DNA from: Salinicola corii
GTDB taxonomy: Bacteria; Pseudomonadota; Gammaproteobacteria; Pseudomonadales; Halomonadaceae
Reading direction: 5' to 3'
Assembly (NCBI RefSeq): GCF_008298015.1
Contig: NZ_VTPX01000004.1
Location: forward strand, 310,001-374,000
DNA length: 64,000 nt
Part shown: piece after piece, positions 1 to 8,518 of the stretch
How the letters are laid out: each line of letters starts with the position of its first letter
Numbering within the stretch: position 1 is the first letter of the stretch
The notes under the pieces: model-generated
What the model saw: only the letters and a program-made list of their open reading frames with translations
What the model was told of the DNA's origin: nothing
The model's database searches: none
Translations under genes and position numbers: made by a program

Positions 1-2
1 CA

Positions 3-314
3 CGCGACGAGGGGCGCAGTTTCGAGCATCTCTACTATCTGCTGGAAGCGGCGCTGGCGGGGCTGGGTGTCGCCATCGCGCCGCAGTTGTTGGTGGCGGG
101 CGAGCTACGCCAAGGGCGGCTGGTGGCACCGTGGCCCACGATCGAGACCGATGCGTCGCTGGGGCTGTGGCTGGCGCCCGGCGTCGATGCTCGGCGAGGC
201 GAGCGCCTCGCCGAGTGGTTGCGCCGCGAGCTGAGTCAAGGCGTCGGCGCAAGGGGAAAGCCACCGGAGGACGATCAGCGGTCGGAGCCGTCCCCGAGTG
301 ACTCGGCGCGCTGA
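3..314 (+). CDS. LysR-family transcriptional regulator, C-terminal fragment
   Basis: The window opens inside this gene. The frame beginning at base 3 reads [20 protein letters not shown], then [20 protein letters not shown], and runs to a stop at 312-314. This matches the end of the effector-binding domain of LysR regulators of the GcvA/AmpR type, where a loop of the form FEH-YY-L-AA--GLGVAI is followed by a strand ending in GRLVAP. The DNA-binding half lies upstream of the window, so target and ligand cannot be inferred. The last 40 bases overlap the end of the convergent GntR gene. The charged tail after about base 250 is not typical of the family. The family call is secure; the function is unknown. 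Confidence 0.8.
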   Translation, partial: RDEGRSFEHLYYLLEAALAGLGVAIAPQLLVAGELRQGRLVAPWPTIETDASLGLWLAPGVDARRGERLAEWLRRELSQGVGARGKPPEDDQRSEPSPSDSAR

Positions 315-1012
315 CGATAGAGCTCGCTGGTTCGAGTGAGGTGGTCGCGCATCGCCTGCTCCGCGGCGTCGGGATCGTTGTCGGCCAGGCAGTCGACGAT
401 CTGATGGTGCTCGCGAAGGGAGACGTCTTCCGCCCCGCGGAAACTGACGATGCCGAGATGATAGTCCTTCAGCCAGTGGAGCATGGCGCGAGCCGTCGCC
501 GAGAAGATCGGGTTGCCGGTCATGTCGGCGATTGCGCTGTGAAACGCCATGTCGCACTCGATGAAGGCATCGCCGCGTTGGCTCCGCTGCATGTCGTCGA
601 TCAATCCGCGCAGTTTGTCGATATCGTCGGGCGTCGCCCGGGTCGCGGCCATCCGTACCATGCCGGCCTCGAAGAACAGTCGTGCCTGCTTGAGGTGGTC
701 GATGTTCTCGGCATCGTCGTCGAGCAGAAAGCGGGCAGTGGTGTCGAACTGGGAGATCATCGAGTGAACGGTGACTTCGCTGACCCGCGCTCGCTCGCCG
801 TGGTTGATGGTGATCCTGCCCATCGCGGCGAGTTGCTGCATGGCTTCGCGGATTGCCGGCCGGCCTACGCCGTAGAGCGCCATCAGTTCCCGTTCGGGCG
901 GCAGTTGATCGCCGGGTTGCAGCTTCTGTGCACGGATCAGCGCCAGCAAGCGTTCCAGCACTTCGTCCGATAGCTTGCGTCGGCGGATCGGACCTGCAGC
1001 GATGTCATTCAT
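275..1012 (-). CDS. GntR/FCD regulator, NanR-like; probable regulator of the apiose cluster
   Basis: 245 aa. An N-terminal winged helix (about residues 10-80, with [20 protein letters not shown]) is followed by an all-helical FCD ligand domain (about 95-235). The stretches [21 protein letters not shown] and LRLFFE-like [12 protein letters not shown] closely resemble E. coli NanR, the sialic acid regulator. No sialic acid genes lie nearby, so the ligand is more likely a product of the neighbouring apiose/apionate genes. The ATG is preceded by AGGAAG. The gene precedes, on the same strand, the downstream end of the Gfo/Idh gene at 1119-2183 with a 106-base gap. TGGTATGATGAC motifs in the two promoter regions of the cluster are candidate operators. 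The family is certain; the role is inferred from position. Confidence 0.85.
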   Translation of the reverse strand: MNDIAAGPIRRRKLSDEVLERLLALIRAQKLQPGDQLPPERELMALYGVGRPAIREAMQQLAAMGRITINHGERARVSEVTVHSMISQFDTTARFLLDDDAENIDHLKQARLFFEAGMVRMAATRATPDDIDKLRGLIDDMQRSQRGDAFIECDMAFHSAIADMTGNPIFSATARAMLHWLKDYHLGIVSFRGAEDVSLREHHQIVDCLADNDPDAAEQAMRDHLTRTSELYRQRAESLGDGSDR

Positions 1013-1118
1013 GAATCTTCCTGTTCTCGAGTACGGAGTGGCCGTCGATCGAACCCATGTCAGGACGTAGGATAATCGCTTCGGCGATCGACAGAACAGT
1101 CGCCTGCCCGAACTCGCC

Positions 1119-2183
1119 CTAGCGGTTCCAGCGTTCGGGAATCACGCTCTGGTGCGTTGCCGCCGCCTCGTAGGCCGCTTCGACCAGCGCCAGGGTGTTG
1201 TAGTTGTCCTCGCCGCGGGTCTCGATCGGGCGGTTTTGCCGATACGCTTCGAGCCAGTCGGCCTGAAAGGCGAGCACGCTGGCCTGGATCGGTACCCATG
1301 GTGATTCACTCCAGGCAGGCGGCTCGGGCCGGACCGTCTGCACCACGCAGTGGCCCCCGGTATCGTGGATCTCGAGGACGAAATCCTGGCGCAGGCGCAG
1401 CGAGCCGTGGACGCCGTCGACCTCGATCAGACTCTGCGGGAACGGATCGTCGGCGAGCCGGGTGGCATAGCTGCAATCGACGACGGAGGTGATGCCGTCG
1501 TCGTGTTGCAACATCAGGGTGGCGACGTCTTCACCCGCGATCGCGGCGTTGATCCGCGTGGTCTCGCAACTCAACCGCGCCACCTCGCCGAACAGGGCGC
1601 GGGCGATATCCAGCACATGAATGCCCAGGTCCTCGAGGATGAAGCGTTCCGCCCGGGCCAGATAGGGCTGGGCCGCGTAGACATCGAAACCGCTGCGATA
1701 ACTGATGCGGCCAAAGAAGGGGCGGCCGATTCGCCCGCTGCGCAGCGTCTCGATCGTCTGGCGAACCGCATGTTGCCAGCGGAAGTTCTCGTGGATGCCG
1801 AGGCTCACCCTGCTCGCCGAGCACTGCGCGATCAATCGGCTGGCGTTCTCCAGCGAGCCGGCGAAGGGCTTCTGGCAGATGATATCGACGCCATGGCGGG
1901 CCGCCAGCGGGACCAGCGCCGCATGGGAGGGCGTGGTGGTGGCGATATCCACGAAGTCCAGCTCCCCGGCGAACGCGGCGAACAGGGTTTCCGCCTCGGT
2001 ATAGGCGGCTTCGACGCCGAATAGATCCCGAAAGTACGCCAGTCGTTGCGGATCGCGATCGCACAAGGCGACGATCTCGACGCCTTTTCCCATCTCATGG
2101 AGATCCCGCCACGCTCGCATCTGGTTTTCGGCGAAGAAACCGCAACCGATCAGCGCGCCCCGCACAGTTCGCTGTTGGGTCAT
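1119..2183 (-). CDS. apsD: Gfo/Idh/MocA-family dehydrogenase, probable D-apiose dehydrogenase (ApsD)
   Basis: 354 aa NAD(P)-dependent oxidoreductase. The Rossmann nucleotide-binding start is GALIGCGFFAENQMRAW (about residues 10-26). The family lysine lies in CQKPF (about residue 100), followed by the HENFRWQ segment and a C-terminal substrate domain. GCGFFA and HENFRxQ are what I recall from D-apiose dehydrogenase ApsD, which oxidises D-apiose to D-apionolactone; that is from memory, not a search. The ATG has a good GGGAGGG ribosome site eight bases upstream. It is divergent from the apionate lactonase genes, whose product would open the lactone made here, so the context supports the assignment. 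A different sugar substrate within this large family remains possible. Confidence 0.7.
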   Translation of the reverse strand: MTQQRTVRGALIGCGFFAENQMRAWRDLHEMGKGVEIVALCDRDPQRLAYFRDLFGVEAAYTEAETLFAAFAGELDFVDIATTTPSHAALVPLAARHGVDIICQKPFAGSLENASRLIAQCSASRVSLGIHENFRWQHAVRQTIETLRSGRIGRPFFGRISYRSGFDVYAAQPYLARAERFILEDLGIHVLDIARALFGEVARLSCETTRINAAIAGEDVATLMLQHDDGITSVVDCSYATRLADDPFPQSLIEVDGVHGSLRLRQDFVLEIHDTGGHCVVQTVRPEPPAWSESPWVPIQASVLAFQADWLEAYRQNRPIETRGEDNYNTLALVEAAYEAAATHQSVIPERWNR

Positions 2184-2277
2184 CTGAATCCCTCCCGCAT
2201 CCGCTGTTGTTCATGGTCCGTCCCGGGCCCGGCTCGCCCGGAACGGATGGCGTAACGGCATTAAACCGATGCATTGA

Positions 2278-2295
2278 GGTCATGTCATCATACCA
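2278..2295. promoter_or_regulatory. Candidate GntR operator, site A (apsD-apnL divergent region)
   Basis: In the 233-base divergent gap, the plus strand reads GGTCATGTCATCATACC with a following A. The minus strand therefore carries TGGTATGATGAC, identical over 12 bases to a second site before the MFS gene at 4434-4445. FCD-type GntR regulators usually bind TGGT-N-ACCA-like inverted repeats, which this resembles. Assignment to the NanR-like regulator is inference. Confidence 0.45.
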
Positions 2296-2416
2296 AAAGT
2301 CGAATGGCGCCCAGCGTCAGAACCGCCATCATCGGTTCGAGACCCGTGCCAGAAAGGGGTGTCCCGGGGGCGCTTCAGCGGACTTATTGACGGCATCGAC
2401 GAGAGAAGGAGAGCAC

Positions 2417-3157
2417 ATGGGGACGGACGGCCCGGGCTTGATTCGGCAATACGGCACGGCGACGCCGGAGCCGGCGCCGTGCCATATCCAGTTGGGAGCG
2501 TTGTCGTTCGCCTGGCAGTCGGGCGCCCTGCGTTGGCTCCGTATCGGCGATATCGAAATCGTGAGGGGGATCGCTGCGGTGCTGCGTGACCCGCAGTGGG
2601 GCACCCATACGCCGATCGTCGATGACAAGCGGATCGAAGTGGCGCATCGCCATGCCAGCCTGGCACAGGATTTTCATCTATCGACCGACGGTCCTGATGC
2701 TGGCGGTGAGTCGTTGCTGCGTGGACAGTTGCGGATCGAGGCGACCGAGCATCGGGTCACGGTGGACCTTGCCCTCGAAGTCCTCATCGATTTCACCACG
2801 GCGCGCAGCGGCGTGAGCATGCTGCTGCCGCTGGCGGGTGTCGTCGGCGGTGAAATTCAGGTGCTGCATACGGATGGCCAGCGGGAGACCACGCGGCTGC
2901 CCCACCTGATCAGCCCCTCGCAGCCGCTGTTCGATATTCGGCAACTACAGCTTTCACCAACGCTCGATGTCACGGTGAAGATCGATTTCGAGGGCGATGT
3001 GTTCGAAATGGAAGATCAGCGCAACTGGTCGGATGCCTCATTCAAGATCTACAACCGGCCGCTGGCCTGGCCGACGCCCTACGTGCTCGGGGCGGGGGAC
3101 CGGGTCGTGCAGCGGGTGGTCGTCTCTGTGGTCGACAGCGGGAGAACGCCCGGATGA
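2417..3157 (+). CDS. apnL: D-apionate lactonase, N-terminal domain as a separate gene
   Basis: 246 aa from the ATG at 2417, which has AGGAG five bases upstream; an open frame continues further upstream without a good ribosome site. The sequence resembles the beta-sandwich N-terminal part of D-apionate lactonase (ApnL), notably EIVRGIAAVLRDPQWGTHTP at about residues 48-67, and ends near the domain boundary. ApnL hydrolyses D-apionolactone to D-apionate. In the ApnL proteins I know, this part and the TIM-barrel part form one chain of roughly 600 residues. Here they are two genes overlapping by ATGA at 3154-3157. No catalytic residues can be assigned. The family likeness is recalled rather than searched. 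Confidence 0.65.
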   Translation: MGTDGPGLIRQYGTATPEPAPCHIQLGALSFAWQSGALRWLRIGDIEIVRGIAAVLRDPQWGTHTPIVDDKRIEVAHRHASLAQDFHLSTDGPDAGGESLLRGQLRIEATEHRVTVDLALEVLIDFTTARSGVSMLLPLAGVVGGEIQVLHTDGQRETTRLPHLISPSQPLFDIRQLQLSPTLDVTVKIDFEGDVFEMEDQRNWSDASFKIYNRPLAWPTPYVLGAGDRVVQRVVVSVVDSGRTPG

Positions 3158-4353
3158 GAACCGACGTCCACACGCTCCGGCTCGGCGGCCCGGCCTCGAC
3201 GCCACTGCCGTCCGTCGGCTGCGGTCTATGGTTGGATCGCATCAATGATCTCGGCCGGCTGGCACGGCAGCTCGATGCCGTCATGCCACGGCATCTGGAT
3301 GCGCTGCTCGATCTGCGCAGCTCCCGGGCGCTCGAGAATCTGCCCGGCTTGATGGTCAGCGCGGCCGAGCGCGACATCCCGGTATGGCTCTACGTGATCT
3401 GCGATGATCACGATCCGACGGGCTCGCTCTCGACGCTGGCACGGCGGCTGGAGGGGTTGCCTGGCCCCCCGGCCGGCATGCTGGTGACCCCGGCGGCGTA
3501 CCTCAAGAGCTACCAGCCGGATGGCGTCTGGCCTTCGGGCACATCGCCCGGTCAGGCACGGATGGCAGCGCGTGTACTGTGGCCGGAACTGGCGCTGGGC
3601 GGCGGCGTGCCGACCTACTTCACCGAGCTCAACCGCTGTCGCCCCGACCCTTCATCGATCGATTTCATCACCCATGCCGTCTCGCCCATCGTCCACGCCG
3701 CGGACGACCGCTCGGTGATGGAAACCCTGCAGAGCGTGCCGGATATCGTCGCTTCCTGCCGGGCCCTGGCGCCGACGACGCCTTACCGGATTACCACCAC
3801 CGCCATCGGTGCCTGGACCAATCCGTATGGCGAGTGTCTCACGCCCAACGATGGCAGCCAGCGCGTGACCCTGAGTGACGACGACCCGCGCCAGCGCGGG
3901 CTGTTCGCTGCGGCCTGGGGCGTCGGTTTCATGGCCCGCGTGGCCTATGCCGGGGTCAATGCCGCCACACTGTCGTCCCTCGGTCCGCCGTTCGATATCG
4001 GCGCTGATTCTCTCTATCCCGTGGGCCACGCGATCGCTGGCCTGTGCCGGGCAGCGGGGCAACCGCTGCGGCAACTGAAACTCGGCGGTGCCGAGCTGGC
4101 GGCGCTGGCCTGGCAGACCGAGCTCCTCGCCGTTATCGAGGTATGGATCGCCAACCTGAGCGCGGACGCCGTGCCGCTGTACATCGAGGACGTCGACCTT
4201 CTCGAACTGTCACGACTCACTGCGATGGGTGATGGATTTCAGCCGGCGCCGAGCATGGAGGCGCGTCTGCGCGCCGGTGAAACCGATCGGCTCGCGGGGT
4301 TCGAGATTCTCAGACTCCGCGTGCAGAACCTCGGGTCGGGTCCGGACTGCTAG
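3154..4353 (+). CDS. apnL: D-apionate lactonase, C-terminal TIM-barrel domain as a separate gene
   Basis: 399 aa. This corresponds to the C-terminal glycoside-hydrolase-like barrel of ApnL. Recognisable segments are GGGVPTYFTELNRCRPD (about residues 150-166), HAVSPIVHAADDRSVMET (about 175-192) and the following TTTAIGAWTNPYGE. The ATG overlaps the stop of the N-terminal gene (ATGA) and has its own CGGGAG ribosome site nine bases upstream, so the two halves are probably translated in step and assemble. Together they total 645 residues, close to an undivided lactonase. A one-base frameshift in an originally single gene could give the same picture. The extra start site and the position at the domain border favour a real split. 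Confidence 0.7.
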   Translation: MRTDVHTLRLGGPASTPLPSVGCGLWLDRINDLGRLARQLDAVMPRHLDALLDLRSSRALENLPGLMVSAAERDIPVWLYVICDDHDPTGSLSTLARRLEGLPGPPAGMLVTPAAYLKSYQPDGVWPSGTSPGQARMAARVLWPELALGGGVPTYFTELNRCRPDPSSIDFITHAVSPIVHAADDRSVMETLQSVPDIVASCRALAPTTPYRITTTAIGAWTNPYGECLTPNDGSQRVTLSDDDPRQRGLFAAAWGVGFMARVAYAGVNAATLSSLGPPFDIGADSLYPVGHAIAGLCRAAGQPLRQLKLGGAELAALAWQTELLAVIEVWIANLSADAVPLYIEDVDLLELSRLTAMGDGFQPAPSMEARLRAGETDRLAGFEILRLRVQNLGSGPDC

Positions 4354-4433
4354 CGGCTTCATATCTTCATCGATAGAGACTTGCCGATGACCGCGGCAAT
4401 GCCCGGTCTACGACGTTTGCCGTATTGCTGTAG

Positions 4434-4446
4434 TGGTATGATGACC
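4434..4446. promoter_or_regulatory. Candidate GntR operator, site B (before the MFS gene)
   Basis: TGGTATGATGACC lies about 90 bases before the likely MFS start. Its first 12 bases repeat those of site A at 2284-2295 in the opposite orientation. GGTATGATGACC is itself an imperfect inverted repeat. Position and repetition suggest an operator shared by the two transcription units of the cluster. Confidence 0.45.
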
Positions 4447-4535
4447 TGATGATCGCACAACTTGCCACGATATGGCCGACATCGACGGGTCATGCCGTGG
4501 TCACTGACAACGCTTTTGCGGGAGTGGGAGCGATC

Positions 4536-5891
4536 ATGGAACACGCGGCAGCTTCATCGGTGGAAACGTCCGCCATTCGCAAGGTGGCATGGCGCTTGGT
4601 GCCCTTCGTGGCCCTGATGTTCTTCATCAACTATCTGGATCGGACGGCGATCTCCTTTGCCGCCCCCAACGGCATGAACGCCGATCTGGCCCTGAGTGCC
4701 GCGCAGTTCGGTTTTGCCTCGGGCATCTTTTTCGTCGGCTACATCCTGCTGGAGGTACCCAGCAACCTGGCCCTGCATCGCTTCGGCGCGCGCAAGTGGC
4801 TGGCCCGGATCATGGTCAGTTGGGGCGTCGTGGCGCTGCTGTTCACCTGGGTGGACAGCGCCGGCGGGCTCTACTTCCTGCGCTTCCTGCTGGGCGTGGC
4901 CGAGGCCGGCTTCTTCCCCGGCGCGATCCTGTTCCTGAGCCTGTGGGTGCCGGCGCGCTATCGCAGCCGGATCCTGGCGCTGTTCTATCTGGCGCAGCCG
5001 TTGACCACGGTAATCGGCGCACCGTTGGCGGCGGCGTTGATCCAGCACGACGGCGCGTTCTTCGGGCTGGCGGGGTGGCGCTTCATGTTCTTCGGCGTGG
5101 CGATACCGGCGATCGTGCTGGGCATCGTCGCCTGGTTCTATCTGGTCGATCGCCCGGCCGATGCGCGCTGGCTGACGGCCGAGGAGAAGGCGTGGTTGAC
5201 CACCGAGCTCGAGCGGGAGTCCCGTCAGAAGCTTGGTGCCACTCAAGAGAAGAAAGGGCTCAAGCAGGCGTTCTCCAGCGGCCGGGTATGGGCGCTCTGC
5301 GGGATCTACTTCGGTTTCATCTACGGTCTTTATGCGCTTGCCTTCTTCCTGCCGACGATCATCGGCGGTTTCGAGGCGCAGTTCGGGACCCATTTCGGCC
5401 TGATGCAGAAAGGCCTGATTACAGCCGTACCCTATCTGCCGGCCGCGATCGTGCTCTATTTCTGGTCTCGCGACGCCACGCGGCGCGGAGTGCGCAGCTG
5501 GCATATCGCCGTGCCTGCTTTCACCGGCGCCGTCAGCGTTCCGCTGGCGCTGTTCATGGATTCGCCCGCCGCCACGGTAGCCATGATCACCATCACGGCG
5601 TGCTCGATCTTCGCCGCGCTGCCCAATTTCTGGACGTTGCCGACTCGCTTTCTCGATGGCGCCGCGGCCGCGGCGGGTGTGGCGCTGATCAACACCATTG
5701 GCAATATCGCCGGATTCTCGTCGGGGTATCTGACCGGCGCGCTGCATGATCTGAGCGGTGGTTATACCGTGCCGATGTTCGTGGTCGGCGGGTTCATGGC
5801 AATGGCTGGGGTGATGATGCTGATCATCAGCCGTGAGCCCGCCACGCCCAGCCGTCGCGCGACCCCCCACAACGCCACCGCCGGACACTGA
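4536..5891 (+). CDS. MFS transporter of the anion:cation symporter family, probable apiose/apionate uptake
   Basis: 451 aa from the ATG at 4536, preceded by GGGAG; the frame stays open to 4449 but those extra residues are not hydrophobic or family-like. About twelve membrane segments are visible. The start (AWRLVPFVALMFFINYLDRT) is the signature opening of the ACS family, which contains the glucarate, galactonate and 4-hydroxyphenylacetate carriers and brings in organic anions with protons. It lies between the lactonase and the downstream catabolic genes on the same strand, so its cargo is probably apionate, apionolactone or apiose. Exact specificity cannot be read from sequence. The family call is firm; the substrate is inferred. 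Confidence 0.85.
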   Translation: MEHAAASSVETSAIRKVAWRLVPFVALMFFINYLDRTAISFAAPNGMNADLALSAAQFGFASGIFFVGYILLEVPSNLALHRFGARKWLARIMVSWGVVALLFTWVDSAGGLYFLRFLLGVAEAGFFPGAILFLSLWVPARYRSRILALFYLAQPLTTVIGAPLAAALIQHDGAFFGLAGWRFMFFGVAIPAIVLGIVAWFYLVDRPADARWLTAEEKAWLTTELERESRQKLGATQEKKGLKQAFSSGRVWALCGIYFGFIYGLYALAFFLPTIIGGFEAQFGTHFGLMQKGLITAVPYLPAAIVLYFWSRDATRRGVRSWHIAVPAFTGAVSVPLALFMDSPAATVAMITITACSIFAALPNFWTLPTRFLDGAAAAAGVALINTIGNIAGFSSGYLTGALHDLSGGYTVPMFVVGGFMAMAGVMMLIISREPATPSRRATPHNATAGH

Positions 5892-5924
5892 CGATGGCTT
5901 CCTGCAACCGATACCGGAGCAACC

Positions 5925-6725
5925 ATGCGGATTGGACTGAGTACCTACGCCTTTTTCTGGCGCGGATCGGACCGGGTCGAGGAACCGATGTCGCTGGAAG
6001 CGATGCTCGAGGAGACGGTGGCGCTCGGCGGCGATGTCTTCCAGATCTGCGACTATCCGGTGATCGAGGCTTTCGGCACGGCACGACTGAATCAACTGCG
6101 CGCGCAGGCGGAGCGTCTCGGCATCCGGCTGGAACTCGGCACCAAGGGCGTGGCGCCCGACCATCTCGGTCGCTATCTGGATATCGCCGAGCGGCTGGGC
6201 GTATCGCTACTGCGCAGCATGTTGTATCGCGACGAGGATCGGCCCACCACCGAAGTCGCGATTCAGCGACTGGAGGCGATCCTGCCGCGATTGCGACGAC
6301 AGAACGTCACCCTGGCACTGGAAACCTACGAGCAGGTTGCCATCGATGACTTGATGGCGGTCATCGAGCATCTCGACGATCCGCATATCGGCATCTGTCT
6401 CGACCCGGCCAACTGCGTCGCCGCGCTGGAAATGCCGCTGACGGTCGTCGAACGCACCGCCCCGCGGGTCGTCAACCTGCACGTCAAGGATTTCCATTTC
6501 ACTCGCGCTCCCGGTTGGGTTGGGTTCCAGCTTACCGGCTGTCCGCTGGGAGAGGGGCAATTGCCGTTCGACGCCATGATGCGGCACGTCGATCCGGCAT
6601 CACGCGGTATTTCCCAGGTCATCGAGCACTGGCTGCCCTGGCAGTCGGATGCGACGACGACCTGCCGCCTGGAGTCCGAGTGGACCCGGCGCAACCTGGA
6701 CTTTCTAAGGAGCTATACACCATGA
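5925..6725 (+). CDS. Xylose-isomerase-like TIM-barrel protein, candidate 3-oxo-isoapionate decarboxylase (OiaC-like)
   Basis: 266 aa sugar epimerase/isomerase-fold protein. The usual four metal ligands can be placed: E133 (LALETYE), D160 (CLDPANC), H186 (NLHVKDF) and E234 (VIEHWLPW), so a divalent-metal enzyme is expected. The gene ends in an ATGA overlap with apnO, indicating tight coupling. In the oxidative apiose pathway, ApnO makes 3-oxo-isoapionate, which OiaC decarboxylates to L-erythrulose. No other gene of the cluster could perform this step, and no kinase or RuBisCO-like protein of the alternative branches is present. The decarboxylase role is therefore context-based; an isomerase acting on a related sugar acid is the alternative. 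Confidence 0.6.
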   Translation: MRIGLSTYAFFWRGSDRVEEPMSLEAMLEETVALGGDVFQICDYPVIEAFGTARLNQLRAQAERLGIRLELGTKGVAPDHLGRYLDIAERLGVSLLRSMLYRDEDRPTTEVAIQRLEAILPRLRRQNVTLALETYEQVAIDDLMAVIEHLDDPHIGICLDPANCVAALEMPLTVVERTAPRVVNLHVKDFHFTRAPGWVGFQLTGCPLGEGQLPFDAMMRHVDPASRGISQVIEHWLPWQSDATTTCRLESEWTRRNLDFLRSYTP

Positions 6726-7606
6726 CACAGACAGTTAGATCGATCGCGCTGGTCGGGGCCGGCGGCAAGATGGGCATGCGCATCTCGGCCAACCTGGCGC
6801 GCAGCGACTTCCATGTTCACTACTGCGAAAACGCCACCGAGGGCCAGCAGCGCGTCCGCGACGCGGGGAGAACCGTGTCGGGCATCGATGACGTCATCGC
6901 CGATTGCGATCTGCTGATTCTGGCGGTGCCGGACATCGTGCTTGGCAAGGTTTCCGAGGCGCTGGTACCACAGATGAAGGCTGACGCGACACTGCTGATG
7001 CTGGATCCGGCCGCGGCCTACGCCAACCTGCTGTTCCAGCGTGAAGATATCCACTACGCCGTGGCGCATCCCTGCCATCCGTCGGTTTTCCTCGAACGCT
7101 ACACCCGGGAGGAGCACGCCGATGCGTTCGGCGGCGTGGCGGCCACGCAGTCCGTCGCGGCGGCGTTCGAGAGCGGTAGCGACGCCGAAAGGGCGGCGCT
7201 GGAGGCGGTGATTCGCGTAATGTATGCCCCGGTCGATGATGTCCACTGGATTACCGTCACCCAACTAGCCTATCTCGAGCCGACGCTGGTGGAGACCGTC
7301 ACCTGCATGCTCGGCACCTTCATGCAGGAGGCGCTGGACGAGACCGTCGCGCGCACCGGCGTACCGCAGAAGGCTGCAGAGGCAATGCTCTACGGCCATA
7401 TCCAGATCGCGCTGGCGGTGGCGTTTCGCAGCACCAATCCGTTCTCGGACGCCTGCATGATCGCGATCGACTACGGTCGCGAGAATATCCTGCGCGACGA
7501 CTGGAAGAAGATTTTCGAGCAGTCGGAGCTCGATAAAGTCATCGCGCGGATGCTGAAGATCGACCGCGTCCGTCGCGACGAGTCGGCACCGCCGGCCAGC
7601 GCATGA
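6722..7606 (+). CDS. apnO: D-apionate oxidoisomerase (ApnO)
   Basis: 294 aa from the ATG at 6722, which overlaps the preceding stop (ATGA); AAGGAG lies upstream. An N-terminal NAD-binding fold (ALVGAGGKMGMRI, about residues 9-21) is followed by a helical domain of the phosphogluconate-dehydrogenase-like C-terminal type, with VAHPCHPSVF near residue 117 and QIALAVAFRSTNPFSDACM near 225. I recognise this as the family of D-apionate oxidoisomerase, which uses NAD to convert D-apionate to 3-oxo-isoapionate. Neighbouring lactonase-like genes support this strongly. It is the last gene of the plus-strand unit; a convergent gene ends ten bases later. Confidence 0.75.
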   Translation: MTQTVRSIALVGAGGKMGMRISANLARSDFHVHYCENATEGQQRVRDAGRTVSGIDDVIADCDLLILAVPDIVLGKVSEALVPQMKADATLLMLDPAAAYANLLFQREDIHYAVAHPCHPSVFLERYTREEHADAFGGVAATQSVAAAFESGSDAERAALEAVIRVMYAPVDDVHWITVTQLAYLEPTLVETVTCMLGTFMQEALDETVARTGVPQKAAEAMLYGHIQIALAVAFRSTNPFSDACMIAIDYGRENILRDDWKKIFEQSELDKVIARMLKIDRVRRDESAPPASA

Positions 7607-7615
7607 TCCGGCTCT

Positions 7616-8503
7616 TTACCGCCGCTGAGCCTGCTCCCGGACCTGCATCCGCTCCAGGGCCCGTCGATAGGAGCCGTTGCGTACCGCCCAGCGCATCACC
7701 GGGGCGATGGCGAGGATGCCGCCGCGAACGGCGCGGCGCTCGAGCGTCGACATCTCGAGGCTAAGCAGTGTCGCCGCCCAGGGCGGCAGCAGGTCGATGC
7801 CGGCGCGCATGAACAGCACTCCGGCGGGTCGGGTGATCGGGCTGGGCGGCAATGCGTGCAGCAGCACGTCGATTACGTCGCGGGTCCGTGTGTCGCAGAC
7901 AAGGTGGCGTCGCTGGTGTTCCAGGTAGGCGTCTATCGCCGCGCGCGATCGCGGAACTTGGCGCGCGCCCAGCGCTTCGGAGACGCGGGCGGTCTCATCG
8001 AAGTAGCGATCCTGATCGGCGAGGCTGAGCCGGGGATTGCGATAGCGCATGTGGGCGGCCAGGAAGCGGCTCATCTCGGCTACGTGGACCCATACCAGCA
8101 GGTCGGGATCGTTGGCGGCATAGGGCGTACCGTCGGCAGCGTGACCGCTGACGCCGTCGTGGACCCGGCGCACCCGCTCGAGGATGCGCTCGGCGTCATC
8201 GCGGGAGCCGAAGGTGGTGACGGCGATGAACTGGCTGGTACGGCGCAGCCGGCCGATCATGTCCTGGCGGAAGTTGGAGTGATCCCAGATGCCGGCCAGC
8301 GCCAGCGGGTGCAACATCTGCAGCAGCAGCGCGCTGACGCCGCCGCACATCATCGGCGTGAACTCGCCGTGGACTTTCCACGCCACGGTATCCGGCCCGA
8401 ACAGGCCGGGATCGCCCTTGGGCTGGGTGTAGTCGACCCCGCCCAGCGTGCGGCCGGTCAGATGGTGGATGCGATTTTCGATGGCGTCGCGCAGGGAGGT
8501 CAT
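7616..8503 (-). CDS. DUF2236 protein (MpaB/latex-clearing oxygenase-like family)
   Basis: 295 aa, soluble and mainly helical. GEFTPMMCGGVSALLLQMLHPLAL (split here: MMCGGVSALLL then QMLHP, residues about 48-65), HSNFRQDMIGRLRRT and WVHVAEMSRFLAAH are the characteristic parts of DUF2236. Members include fungal MpaB and bacterial rubber oxygenases, which bind haem b. The conserved histidines of HP and WVH are present. The true substrate in bacteria like this one is unknown. It lies 15 bases downstream of a DUF4105 gene on the same strand, so the two may share a transcript. The family call is firm; no function is proposed. Confidence 0.75.
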   Translation of the reverse strand: MTSLRDAIENRIHHLTGRTLGGVDYTQPKGDPGLFGPDTVAWKVHGEFTPMMCGGVSALLLQMLHPLALAGIWDHSNFRQDMIGRLRRTSQFIAVTTFGSRDDAERILERVRRVHDGVSGHAADGTPYAANDPDLLVWVHVAEMSRFLAAHMRYRNPRLSLADQDRYFDETARVSEALGARQVPRSRAAIDAYLEHQRRHLVCDTRTRDVIDVLLHALPPSPITRPAGVLFMRAGIDLLPPWAATLLSLEMSTLERRAVRGGILAIAPVMRWAVRNGSYRRALERMQVREQAQRR

Positions 8504-8518
8504 GGCATTGAGTCCAGC

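Noticed and set aside
275-1012. True NanR regulator of sialic acid genes
   Set aside because: The protein is NanR-like, but no sialic acid lyase, epimerase or kinase lies nearby, and the adjacent genes point to apiose catabolism.
4554-6164. Long minus-strand frame (536 codons) opposite the MFS and TIM-barrel genes
   Set aside because: It is rich in Arg, Gln, His and Glu with no domain, and lies antisense to two well-supported genes; this is typical of GC-rich shadow frames.
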